NCBI GenBank assembly: GCA_015499995.1
Contig: JADNRV010000463.1
Span: 1 to 32,058, forward strand
Origin: Flammula alnicola
Taxonomy: Eukaryota > Basidiomycota > Agaricomycetes > Agaricales > Strophariaceae
DNA: 32,058 nucleotides
Reading direction: 5' to 3'
This document shows, in pieces, positions 8,902 to 23,881 of this stretch. Under the pieces are notes generated by a model, which did no database searches, was not told the DNA's origin, and saw nothing but the letters and a program-made list of their open reading frames with translations. Within the stretch, counting starts at the first letter, position 1; the number at the start of each line of letters is the position of its first letter. Made by a program: the position numbers and the translations under genes.

Positions 8902-9313
8902 TAGTGTTGGGCACAGGTGCCGACACCCGTGCGGGTTTGCGGGTACGGGTGTGGCGGGTGCGGGTGCGGGTGCACTTTGAGTGACCCTCAGCCAACCCGC
9001 ACCCGTGCGCCTGGGTCACGGGTTTTCGGCCGGCACACGGGAAACTCCGAAATGTGTCAAATATATTCTTTAGTTACTTGAATAAATAATTATGTAATGT
9101 AGTTGCCCAAATTTATTCTAATTCTAATTCAACATTGCACAAATTCTCACGATGCCCCCATCAAACCCGCACGGGTTTCTGTACCCACGGGTCCCGTGCA
9201 AACCCGCACCTGCAAGCACGGGATCCCATACCCGTGGCCACGGGTGCGGGTTTTGGCGGGTACGGGTGCGGGTCGACAAAAATTCGCCCGCGGGTTACCC
9301 GTGCCCATCACTA
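8902..9313. mobile_element. hAT-type MITE (412 bp) with 8-bp target duplication
   Basis: The element starts TAGTGTTGGGCAC and ends GTGCCCATCACTA, so it has TAGTG..CACTA termini. It is flanked by identical 8-bp copies GTGCCTCC (8894-8901 and 9314-9321). The arms are packed with inverted ACCCGCACCCG / CGGGTGCGGG motifs around an AT-rich centre (~9050-9150), and there is no transposase ORF. Eight-bp duplications and such ends are diagnostic of hAT elements; this GC-rich form is familiar from fungal and plant genomes. Confidence 0.88.
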
Positions 9314-9321
9314 GTGCCTCC

Positions 9322-10726
9322 TAATCAAACTCCGTCTCCGGCAGCCCCGGCAGCTCATAAGTTGCACCTCAAGGCACTTTACTTCACGAAGAAAAGGCGT
9401 GAAATGTCAAGTTTTTTAGGTAAACCTATGGTCTTTATGTAAGTTTACCATCATATGTGCACTCTTGAGTCTCGAGATCTCCTACGGCAGCTAATTTTGT
9501 GAAGATAAGTCATCCGGATTGCAACTAGCAATAAAATGAAGACTGAAATTCTCAAAGGCTTCCCAAAAGCTTTCCACTTTTCTTTTTGTGTGCGAGAACT
9601 GTCATCATTGGCAAATTAATTAATTCCGAAAGCACGAAGATTAGGTGCCCAACAAATGAAATCTGTTGACGGTCAATGGTGCAAGAACATATTGGGTGAC
9701 TTCTAAAGGTGTGGGAGAGTGCCAAAAAAGCCTCGAAATATGTAAAAATATAAAATATATGTCTTGAGTGATATATGGCCTGAAGGTCAACGTGTAATGG
9801 TGAGAACAACATACATACTAAATGCTGTGGACCTATGAAAAGGAATGGGGAGAAGACGGAATGAGGGGAAAAGAGCTTCTTATTGACTTATGATTCAACA
9901 TATATGTCTAGATTATGTAAAGAACAATAAAATACGAACAAATGTACAGAAAATACTGAGAAATGCAGACAGAATGTGATTGTAGAAGGGACAATACCGC
10001 ACAAATGGGCAGAGGACAGCCGGCAAAATTCAAACTCAGAACCGGCAACTGAAGAAGTCTGATCGACAAACGTCAAAATCCTGCCGTGGAGCTCCCGCCA
10101 ACGCTAATGCAAGGGACCAACTTTTGTTATCAAAGTTCAGATCTTGCAACAATAAGTATCCTAACTCATTCAAGCGGCGACCTTTGTTGCCTACTTACAT
10201 GGTGCTGGAGGCGGCATGCCGACATAACTTGTCACCAACCGCCACAACCAGATAGCCCTGCGGACTTTTTGTCACACAAAACAATAGGCAATTTGGCAGG
10301 TGAGCCCAAAAATCTTCTGTTGAGAATGGTTCACTTTTCAGACCACTCACACGCTATCTCGCCGACAGTTTGACAACGATTTTCTTTTACCACAGGGAAC
10401 AAGTCTCTAGCACTGCACTTGCTTAGTCCATTCTCGAGATTGCACGCGGGAAGAGCCTTTAAGAGGTGGCTTGCGACACCACGTCGGAGCCTGAAAGGCA
10501 ACCATATTGAGGAGGTATGGTACGGTCGTAATAGTAGTCAGACACTATGCAGGGTTCAAGGATTGGCATTTCTCTGATGGTTTCTGATGCCGTGGCTCCT
10601 TTCAGCGCTCTTTAACTGCACTGCCATTGCATGGTTACCTCGTGCAGTCTTTCTTCTTCCCATCAACCTCCTTCCTCCAGTTCCTTTCACGCTTGCAGGA
10701 CGAGTAACTGATTGCAGATATAACAA
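9322..10726. other. Gene-poor, partly AT-rich stretch
   Basis: No gene seen. ORFs at 9552-9812 (-), 9888-10076 (-) and 10086-10373 (+) have no family resemblance or splice-consistent neighbours. The last ~130 bp (pyrimidine-rich CTTTCTTCTTCC tract) are probably the promoter/leader of the gene starting at 10727. Confidence 0.4.
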
Positions 10727-12037
10727 ATGCACTCCCTCTTGAAATTATTGTGCGTGTGTCTACCAAATCGTATTGCAGACTGACCCCAAATGCGAAGGCT
10801 AGATATTTGCTATGGTGTCCTTGGTTGGTCCTCGGAGCATATCAAGTGCAGGTGCAATCATCGCCATCTCCTCTGGCGCCAGGTGACACCATAACCTACG
10901 ATCTGACCGCGGATCCGTTGCCCACCACTCCCCTTGGACTGGTTCTTATACCGGTTGCAGGAAGTGACCCCAACGCACCGCGAGTGTTCACTCAGTGGAC
11001 TGTGACGCTGACTGCCTCACCGCAACAGTTCAATGCGCAGATACCGGATGGATTGGCACACTCGTAAGTTCTCTTGAAAACTGCTTGCATTACATGACCT
11101 AAATCGAAGAAATTCACATCTCAGATTCTACACGATCGATATGCACCAAAATTCCAGGTGAGTACTATGGTAACTTCCTTGACTACAAAGACGTTTAATA
11201 TCGCTACCTAGCGTGTATTCGCCCCTACTGGCCAGCTCTAACAGTTTCGAAATTGTCCCGCCATCAACTTCATCCTCGACGTCCGCAAGCGCAACGCAAA
11301 CGTCGCAGAGCTCCTCAACCACCACTCAATCCACCAACACTCCCCAATCCCAGTCAACATCTCCTCCCGGAGCCTCCACGACGGGTATTCCCCATAAATC
11401 GAACAGCAGCGTCATTGGTGCTGCAGTGGGGGGGACAATTGGCGGAATCACCTTGATCCTCCTGGCATTATTATTATTCTGCCGTCTTCGAAGGAGGAAT
11501 GTGCGCCAGACGGTCCTGATCGATGACCATGTGGTGTCACCATACGACCCTCCGATGGAACAAACCTCTCCTTTCGCTGAATCATACCGCGATAGGCAGT
11601 TCATTCCCAGCCAACCTTCTCTTACTCGTGTATCTCCATTCGTTGTAGACGTCGAGAGGCAGACCCAAACACCATCCGACCCCTCAATAGCCAAAAACAG
11701 AGAGCTCGTGATGACTCATGTCCAAAACGCTTCATCGACGGACTCCAGCGGGTATATGGACAGCTTAAGCACTGGATTACCGCAGGCCCAGCTGAGAAGC
11801 GAGAGAGAAAGGCTCCTAGGGGAGATTTCGGCTCTCCGCTCCGGCGCAGGGCAGTCCACCTTCTCCGCAAGCTCTGTAGCAGGGACGGATATCTCCGGGA
11901 GGGCAGATTCTGACTCGTCAGACATGCGAAATCGTCTGGAACAACTGACAGAACATGTCAGGAGATTAGAGACGGCGCTAGAACATGCCACACAGGTCTA
12001 CGATGCACCGCCAACGTACAACGTATCGGAGAGGTGA
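10727..12037 (+). CDS. Single-pass surface protein, Ser/Thr-rich ectodomain, coiled-coil tail (paralogue 1)
   Basis: Exons 10727-10749, 10803-11063, 11125-11157, 11212-12037 give 380 residues. The short first exon is chosen because its 53-nt intron (GTGCGT..CTAG, branch ACTGACC) removes a stop and creates a signal peptide (MHSLLKLLYLLWCPWLVLG). The same layout recurs in the paralogue at 23882-25429. Residues ~20-120 form an unnamed extracellular domain, vaguely like the Kre9/Knh1-type beta domain of Ser/Thr-rich fungal surface proteins. A Ser/Thr/Pro stalk (~121-170), a transmembrane helix (~172-196) followed by RLRRR, and a ~180-residue cytoplasmic tail with heptad-like ERERLLGEISAL and RLEQLTEHVRRLETAL segments follow. 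The architecture suggests a wall sensor or adhesin (inference). It ends in TGA at 12035. Confidence 0.8.
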
Positions 12038-13222
12038 TTACACAGAATTTTGACCTCTAGGTTTCTTGTATTATATTTACTGCTCGCTTGTACCACATGG
12101 ACCACAATTTTTTTTTACCCATTTCAGTGCTTTCTTCGCCTTCACGAGATTTCATGACTTCATCGAGATATTTTTGCTCAGTCCGCCTTTGGTCGTGACT
12201 GTTATTGATATGCGGAGCCACGCCTATTCTTCTTATTACTATTAGGAACACGAAGATAACGCCCGCCACATATTCATGATTTCTTTGCTTCGACTCGGCC
12301 AGAGGATATTCACATTTCAACCAGACCGTATCCCGACAATTGGTTAAGCTTTTACAGTCATATCCCGTTTCCTGTCCGATCCTCAAGTAGCACTATAACT
12401 GTGTAGAATAATAATTTTTTCTGACCCTTCCCTGCCCCCAATTTTTTTTTATTGGTACTCGTACTGTAAAGGTTCGAATGAAGGTTAGTAAAATTTCTGA
12501 CCCGTGCTGGTGAGACGTTCGGGCCGGCTTTACGCTCAGTGGTTGCTGCCTCGGCAGCATTTCACATAACAATCCTACCGCACTCAGCCTCGCGGTGGGG
12601 CCTTTCTTCACTAGAAAGCCTCACTTCTCTCCCAAACCCCAGTAGAAACTTGAACAACGCGTCCTTTACGATCTCGCAGACACCACAAGAAAGACACCAG
12701 CTCCTCTCAGGTCAAGCAAAAGATGATTGAAAGAAATCAAATAGATCGGCGCTGAAGATAGGCAAGCCACCCTTTCTCAAGGAATAGGTTCCATCGCGCT
12801 CCGCCCAACATCAGGGAATGAGGCCGCCGATGAGATGTGCCAGGCGCTGCAGGGTGGTCTTTCATGATCACCGAACCCTCTTACGATCCACTCAGGAGGC
12901 CAACGTCACCAATCTCAATGTCCTTCAGATGGACCTTCAAACCGTGAACGTCGCAGATCTGTGCCGACATGTCGAAGTTAATACGTTATCGAGGCTCTGA
13001 AGTAACATAGGACGCGGAACCAGTGATATCCCGGCCCGCCTGGAAGTTCGATGACATATCTTCCTGCAGTTCTGGTTCTCAAGACGAGTTCTGACCCACA
13101 CGACACTCTGACCATGTGCACTTTCTGGTAGCAGCACCACAAGTTTGATAACAAAGTGAGTAGTTCTATATAACCCTCTAGCGAGCTTTATCTCATTTGT
13201 TACTTATCTCTAGCTGCGCACG
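12038..13222. other. Intergenic region with weak coding-like traces
   Basis: No gene can be supported. Around 12818-12997 a plus-strand frame gives a protein-like run (residues TNLNVLQMDL) that might be a relic, but splice sites and start are unclear. The last ~60 bp form the promoter of the peptidase gene. Confidence 0.35.
13167..13173 (+). promoter_or_regulatory. TATA-like box of the S28 peptidase gene
   Basis: TATATAA lies 50 bp before the ATG at 13223, followed by a pyrimidine-rich leader (TTATCTCTAGC). Position and composition fit a fungal core promoter. Confidence 0.45.
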
Positions 13223-15460
13223 ATGCTGTTCAACCTTTGCTTGTCAGTCCCTTTGCTCGTCGGCGCGCTCTCCTTTACGGAGGGCTCACAGGCACCCTTA
13301 GGGCCTTTCAAAGCTCCGAGAATAGGGACACGCGAGAATCTTATATCACCTCACTTGGCGGATAGGGATAATCTGCCTGTCGAGAATTTGCCAAAGTTCA
13401 TCCAAGTATGTCCAACGCATCCAATCATTAAATCCGACGAGCTCACCGAGTTGTCGATGTGTTTTAGATACCGATTGATCACTTCACTCAAAAAACTCCA
13501 GAGAAGTTCGATAATAGATACTGGATCAACGCGACTTATTGGGAACCAGGAGGCCCTGTATTTCGTACGTGGCATTTTAGACTATTGTTGCTCTCTTGTG
13601 TCTAATGCCTCTTCAGTGTTTGATTCGGGAGAGCAAAACGCAGAGCCTCTCCTTCCCTATTATCTACAGGTATTTCCAATCCTTCTTCGGTAATAGCTTT
13701 TTTTTTTCTAACGACAAGCGAACAGGAATACCACGGTCTTTCGGCTACCATGCGTCTTGCAAAACGATACAATGGCCTTGCAATTCTCTGGGAACATCGA
13801 TTTTACGGAGACTCTCTTCCATTTCCCGTAAATGTCGGTATCCAGTGCTATAGCCAATCCTTCCAGGAAACTAAATCGTTCACATTTTTCAGGAGAATAC
13901 CACGGCAGATCAATGGCAATTCCTGACCACTGAGCAAGCACTTGAAGACGTTGTTTTCTTCGCCAATTCCTTTGCTCACGTAGGATCCAGGCCTTTGTCC
14001 GACTCTTCAGATACTTCAGACACGCTACTGAGCTTCCCAGTCCACCCAAGCAAGACGCCGTGGGTCATGCTCGGCGGCTCATACCCAGGCATTCGCTCAG
14101 CCCTGATGCGGATCCGTAACCCTGAGATAATATTCGCATCTTGGGCCTCGTCTGCGCCTGTTGAGGCACAGGTTGATATGTCAAGCTACTACAAAGCAGC
14201 AGAACGTAGCCTTACGAGAAATTGTTCGGCCGATTGGGTCTCAATAACGAAGTGCGTTCATCGTCTTTTTTATTTATTACCTGCCGGTTATTAATTTCGT
14301 CACGTTTAGGTATGTCGACAATACGTTAAATGGAAGCAATGAAACTGCTATCGTAAATCTTAAGTTTGACCTCCTCAAGGCGAGGTTAAGCGGTCCTGGC
14401 GGGAATACCACCGGTGCCGACGGATTAACGTTGTCGCAGGCTAACAGAACGAGTAACGTCGATGCAGCCTCCATTCTCATGGATCCCCTCGACTTCTATC
14501 AAGTAAGCATCTACCTTATACCGTATTTCACGAGTAATGAACCGGCCTAGTATTACGGCTTTCAAGCGTCCGTACTACCCTTCTGCAACATTCTAGAGAC
14601 ACAAAACCGCACAGTCGCTCCGGTGGAGGCGGGTCTCGTCGCGCAATTCGGTATCGATGTAGGCCTCAAGGCCTTCTTGACGGCAATTGCAGAGGTCGAT
14701 TACGACTCCATTCCTGGCACTCCGGATGATCCAGTGCAGGATCGCTCGTGGATGTGGCAGTATTGCTCGGAATATGGTCTGGTTCTCTTCTCGTTTGTCA
14801 TTTCTAGGATAATTTCAAACTTATAAATGAATTAGGTTTCTACCAACGAGGCGACCCAAACAACCTGCTCTCTATAGAGACCTCCTTCCTCTCGCTCGAA
14901 TTATTCCAGCAGCAGTGCAATGAGGCCTTCCCTCAAGGTTTGCCTTCTTCGCCGCAGGTCGGAAACGTGAACAAGTATGGTGGCTGGAACATGAACCCGT
15001 CTAACGTTATGTTCGCGAATGGTGAATGTACGTGTTCTACATTAATCTCTCGTGTTATGATCACAAAGTGACATGTTACGAACGTTGTCAGTTGACCCAT
15101 GGCGGACGATGGGTCTGGCTTCTATCGAGTCAAATGCGCCCCAACGCACTCCTTCAGTAGCTGTGCCAGCGTAAGTGATTGGAATTACATTGCCATCCAC
15201 GTAGAATCCTCATTGTCGCCTCACTTCATAGATGTAATACGGCCCCTTCTAGTTCCTCTGCCTCTTCTTCATTCTTCGGGATCACATATGACAATATGGT
15301 TCACGTCTCTGATATGCGCGTGCTTATCACCCCAGATGCGAACCATAGCGACTTTAAGACGGTGGGTTTCTATAGTCCTATCTCTCAGGAACCTTTCTAT
15401 GCGGGATTGGGGCTGTTCCAGATGGCTCTGGATGAGTGGTTGCCTTGTTTCGAAAAATGA
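13223..15460 (+). CDS. Secreted serine carboxypeptidase-like peptidase, family S28
   Basis: Ten exons: 13223-13405, 13468-13564, 13617-13669, 13726-13833, 13893-14251, 14310-14502, 14551-14776, 14836-15027, 15092-15170, 15232-15460. They give 572 residues, usual for fungal S28. The N-terminus is a signal peptide (MLFNLCLSVPLLVGALSF). Family hallmarks in order: IPIDHF, YWEPGGPVF, DSGEQNAEPLL, WEHRFYGDSLPFP, then GGSYPG with the nucleophile Ser ~210, NGEFDPWRTMG with Asp ~472, and MVHVSDMR with His ~521. S28 enzymes are related to prolyl carboxypeptidase and DPP-II and remove residues next to proline, often in acid, so an extracellular nutritional role is likely. The exon 4 donor is ambiguous: GTAAAT at 13828 would drop two residues compared with GTCGGT at 13834. 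All introns are 48-64 nt. Confidence 0.92.
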
Positions 15461-19196
<3,736 letters not shown>

Positions 19197-20583
19197 AAAT
19201 CGCCACTCTTTTTTCTTTGGACAATAGGGATTCTGCGTTTTGGACTTTGGAGACCGCCCACGTCACGTCGTCGTTCTCCACATCATGGATGACAATTACT
19301 TTACAAGCTTCGAGGCTGGAATAATTTAGAGCCTTGGAATTCTTTATTCGTCATCTTCATATACTTATCACACCCCCTCACTTGCCGATACGGACTGATT
19401 CGTTGTTACAAGTACATAAAGTTACCCGGACATTACTGTTGTGCTATACCATATCTCTTACCAGTACCAGCGCACGCTGGTTGCATATTATAGGAAACCA
19501 TACCATACTCACGTCGATCAGAATGTAAATGTTTCCTATCGAGCTTCGGAAAGTATATCATGTGACCACTTCGCTCAAACTTTGGCTCTGAGTCTAATTC
19601 AACTCTAACTTCCAGTTTTCCATGGACCATATCTTCTACACTGGCATATCATGTAGTGCCTCTAGCTCTGTGAAATCTAAATTGGACACGTCCAAGAGTA
19701 CTGCCACCAGGGAGAAGCAAAACTTGATATGCAGTGATCCTACCGCTACGTTTTATCATCCTTAATTCCTTGAATCGCAATCGCCTTTTAACGTTCCTTG
19801 AACTGTGGAGATCGTTATAGGTCTTTCCATTACCGTTTGACTTTCGCGCTGCAGTTCTTGTGCTGTCGATGCCCTTCCTAGTAAACCCGTGATGTGAATC
19901 GACTCTCGACTGTTTGGGCTCATCTGCCGCTATGATAATGTAAGTGCCACATTTCTGACACAGAATCTTCAAGCAATTGCAATTGCAATCTCATCCAGAG
20001 GACTTTCTTACGTACAGACCCGATGAAAACGAATTGATCATCTGTTCGTTGTTTCTTCTACTGCAGGAAAAAGATTCCCGAGATCTTTGCGTAAAACTCG
20101 CCACGACAGAAGAACATCAGCCTTTCTACGGCTACAAGCAACTCTGAATGTCAGAGCGGAATTGTGGCGGTGATGATGGATACCTTCTGACTTTGAGGTG
20201 TGAATCTTTCTTTCTCTCGAAATCAAAAATAACTCAATACAATTGAAGATAAACATACGCGATAGTTCGCCTACCTAGTGTAAAGAGCGCGTTGATCAAA
20301 CAACCAAGTGCTCAACATGATTGCAAGGTAACTACGCCTCGAAGCTCGACGAAAAACTGGGCTGTCCGCAAACTGTATTCGTATGTCAGAACACCCAGTG
20401 CCACCAGAAGGGAGATGAACGCGTGTTATTCACGCGTATGTTCATCAACGTCACTCAACTCCTTGACATCGCCGACGCGGCTCGAACGTTGTACCTTTTA
20501 CATTTTATCGATATAAAAGCCGAGCACTGAACGTCGACATTCGAACCAGAGCCCTCCCAGATAGGATCCCATCATACTGTCTG
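19197..20583. other. Intergenic region; WSC-gene promoter at right end
   Basis: No supported gene. Short ORFs at 19649-19972 (-) and 20321-20530 (+) begin at non-ATG codons right after stops; each has a Cys pair pattern that caught the eye but no continuous gene. The right end holds the TATA box listed at 20512. Confidence 0.4.
20512..20518 (+). promoter_or_regulatory. TATA box of the WSC-domain gene
   Basis: TATAAAA lies 72 bp before the chosen ATG (20584), a good distance for a fungal core promoter, with no intervening ATG. Confidence 0.5.
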
Positions 20584-23393
20584 ATGTCCGCCCTCAGGTT
20601 TCTCTTCAGCGGGACTTTGAGCCTCCTGTTGTCTGCTCAGGTATGCTTATGAATTCGAAATATATCACATTGAATTTCATGCGTGGAATATATCGCAGGT
20701 CATCTTAACGGCAGCGAGCGTTTTGCATCCTGTGAGACAGGTTGCGGAATCAAATGGACCAATACATGATTGGAATCACGTAGGATGTTTTTCGTAAGTC
20801 TGACATTCACCGGCCTAGTTTTTCTTTAAATATAGCCTATTTTTCAGCGATAATACAACTTCTCGAACCTTGAATGCGACTTTCTTATCTAGCACCGCAA
20901 TGACGCCCGCATTGTGTACCCAGTTTTGCTTCAATCAAGGTTTTGGATTCGCGGGCCTAGAGTCTAGCAATGTAAGTTTTAAAATGTCCCTCTAAAATCC
21001 CCGCCTCATTTCTTTTACTGATTGTGCCATATCGAAATAATTATTACAGTTTTGTTGTGCGTATTCTCTGCCCTATCTGTGAATAATCCTGGGTCCCAAA
21101 TCTCGTTTAGGGTGCGGTGATGCTATACAAAATTCAGCGAACCAGACGGCAGCCAGCGACTGTGATCTTCTACCTTGCACAGGAGATAGCACACTCTTCT
21201 GTGGGGGAAATGACAGCATCGATGTCTTTACCGATGGATCGCCCTCAGACGGGCCTATAGCCGGCTGGACTTCCGTAGGATGCTTTACGTGCGTATGACG
21301 TTCATCTTCTACTGTGTTCCTAAACATAACCCGTTTCTTAGTGACAATGAATCTGCTCGCACCTTGGGAGCAAATTTTTTGACTGCTAGTGCAATGACGC
21401 AGGAATTCTGTACTCAGTTTTGCTTCAATCAAGGCCAAAGATTTGCTGGCTTAGAATCCGGCCAGGCAAGTACTCTGAAATATCTCACAAGTTCCTATTA
21501 TTCTTTTGTTGAACATATTTTAGGACTGTTGTGCGTATTCCATGCCTTATATCTGAATATTCCCAGATCTCAAATTCTGTTCAGGGTGCGATCTCGTCAT
21601 TCAGTCTACAGCGAACCAGACTGCCGACAGCGACTGTGACCTACCCTGCAATGGAGATCCCACGTTCCACTGTGGGGGTAACGACCGCATCCAGATTTTT
21701 ACCGACAAGCCGAGTTCAAATGGACCCATACCTGGTTGGAATACCGTAGGATGTTTCACGTGCGTATAGTGTTCACCGATTAGATTTCTCTAAGCATTGT
21801 GACCTATACTCAACCTATACTGTTTAGTGATCATGGAGCCGCTCGAACCCTGAGGGCAAACTCCTTGACTAGCACTGAAATGACACCTTCAGTGTGTACT
21901 CAATTCTGCTTCAATCATGGTAAAGGATTTGCTGGCCTAGAATTTGGCGAGGCGAGTTCATAAATGCTTCTGAAGCCCCTGCTCAATACTGACCGCATGG
22001 ATATGTTGGTTGTAGGAGTGCTGTGCGTATTCCATGTCTTCGTGAATACAGTATCCTTAGGACTTAAATTTCGTTTAGGGTGCGACGGTGTGATCCAGCT
22101 TTCGGCGAATCAGACAGCAGATAGCGACTGTGACTTACCCTGTTCAGGAGACGGTACACTCCTTTGCGGCGGAAATGACCGCATCCAGATCTTCACAGAC
22201 GGGGCACCATCTCCAGCGATATTGCAAGACGTAACCGATCCTTTGCACCAAACACTCGAGCTATGGCAATATGTAGGGTGCTACGCGTAATTGTCTTCGA
22301 TAGCTTTCTGCTGCACACACACGACTAATCCTTTCCTATTCGGTCTTTGCAGAGATAACCCTAGTCCCAATCGCATTCTTCAGAGAATGGTTGGCTCTGG
22401 CTCTGCAGATACATGCCCAAATATATGTCAGGAAGAAGCTTTCAATTCATCAGGTAGCCTTGTGTTCACGTTTGCCGGAATCGAAAATGGCGACGAATGC
22501 TGTGAGTTTTTCGTTCCAACGATGTTGGAAATTTCCTTATTGTATGCGCATTATGTCAGGGTGTGGTACATCTGTAAATGATAATCTACAGCGACTGCCG
22601 GACATAGCGTGCGAGTCGATGGCATGCACTGGCGCCTCTTCCGAGGCATGCGGTGGTCCACTCGTAATGGCTCTATACCAACAGACCAATCGGTCCGACT
22701 TCCATATATTCAACTCTCATTGCCTACTTGACACAATATCCGATACATTCACACTCGAAGCAGTGTTCAAGGACGAGCCCAACACCTCGGTTACAATCAA
22801 TCTAGCGACTCTGCAGACGCACATAGGGCTGCCACTTTATGCAGCAATCTTATCGGTATGTTATATTCATAACTTTTTGAATGACTTCCACTGAAGAATC
22901 GACATGCATTGTATTAGGCCTGTCCTGCAGCTTGCCCTGATCCTCCCCTGCTCTTCAACTTAACCAACTTCAATCTGCAGCCATTAGTCAACCCCAACGC
23001 CGATCTCACAGATGGTCTTACAATTTCGATAAGTCCAGGCGGCACTCCGAATTTCCAACAGTTCAATGATGCCGTCACTATTTTTGATCGATATTGCGTC
23101 GTGGTCCGTGTGTCCTACAAAGTCTTCTTTACTGTGCGCACTAATATTAGGTTTGCTAGTTGAATCCATTGGACCCCTCGGACTCATCGCTAGCACTGAC
23201 CTCGAATGTCATTAACGAGGTTGGCACGATTCTGGACCCGAATCTTACTCTGGACCCATTGGCTCCTTGGGCTCTGTGTTCGAATAACACTGCTGAAGGA
23301 AGGCTAGATGTCGTTTGGAAGGGCGTCCAGGATCAACCAGGATACAATTTGACCAATTGTCGGGATGTGGTGCTGAAGGTGATAGAAACGTGA
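20584..23393 (+). CDS. Secreted protein with four WSC domains
   Basis: Fifteen exons: 20584-20640, 20699-20793, 20848-20971, 21050-21056, 21111-21288, 21342-21465, 21524-21530, 21585-21759, 21828-21951, 22016-22022, 22079-22286, 22353-22501, 22560-22855, 22918-23103, 23160-23393. They give 656 residues. A signal peptide (MSALRFLFSGTLSLLLSAQ) is followed by WSC domains starting at W44, W147, W249 and W362, each with VGCF/Y, CPxxC-like TQFCF or TCPNICQ, GLE/GIE, a C-W-C core and a late CGG. WSC modules bind glycans and occur in wall sensors and carbohydrate enzymes. A ~190-residue C-terminal region (Cys-poor, ending at a TGA) has no transmembrane or GPI signal, so the product is probably soluble or wall-associated. 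Domains 1-3 share exon boundaries and are close repeats; domain 4 is more divergent and lacks the microexon. The exon 14 donor is uncertain (23098, 23101 or 23104). Confidence 0.88.
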
Positions 23394-23881
23394 GCGCCTA
23401 CTGCCTAGCGAAGTAAATGCACGCGTCGCGAAGAAACCACAACATAGTTACGTAGTGGTAGTTTCTGGGCTTCGAAGTATTGTTATTGCCGTAAAATTAA
23501 ATCTTGATTCGTGACTGTTTAAGACTTAGATGCAGGTCAGGATGAACAATGGATGAGTATGCTGATGCGTCAGCGAATTACAGACGGAATATATATTGTC
23601 AACGACTCAAATCGTCGCGCTACATTCGTGTTCCTACGAGTAGTAATAAGAATAAGGGATATCAACAGACAACAGCAGTCTGGGACCAAGCGAGACTGAG
23701 CCGGTCTTCAGATCCTGGGTATGCCCTGGAAGCAGGGAAGCATTGGGATGGGTAAAAAGAGTGTAGTCCTTGTGGTAGGAGTGATTGGTAATATAATTCA
23801 GCGAAAGTAGAGTGGAAGGTATATAACAAGGAGAGAGAATCCTCCGAAATTTTGCCCAATTATCTCTTGTGAACAACAGTG
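23394..23881. other. Convergent intergenic spacer
   Basis: It separates the 3' ends of the WSC gene and the minus-strand membrane-protein gene. Only unconvincing ORFs are present; it presumably holds both 3' UTRs. Confidence 0.5.

Noticed and set aside
9103..9442. Pro-rich ORFs in the hAT MITE
   Set aside because: They arise from the ACCCGCACCCG arrays and cross the element boundary.
20321..20530. Possible ferredoxin-like piece (VFVCQNTQCHQKG)
   Set aside because: It begins at TTG right after a stop, lacks the other half of such a fold, and has no splice partner; resemblance may be chance.
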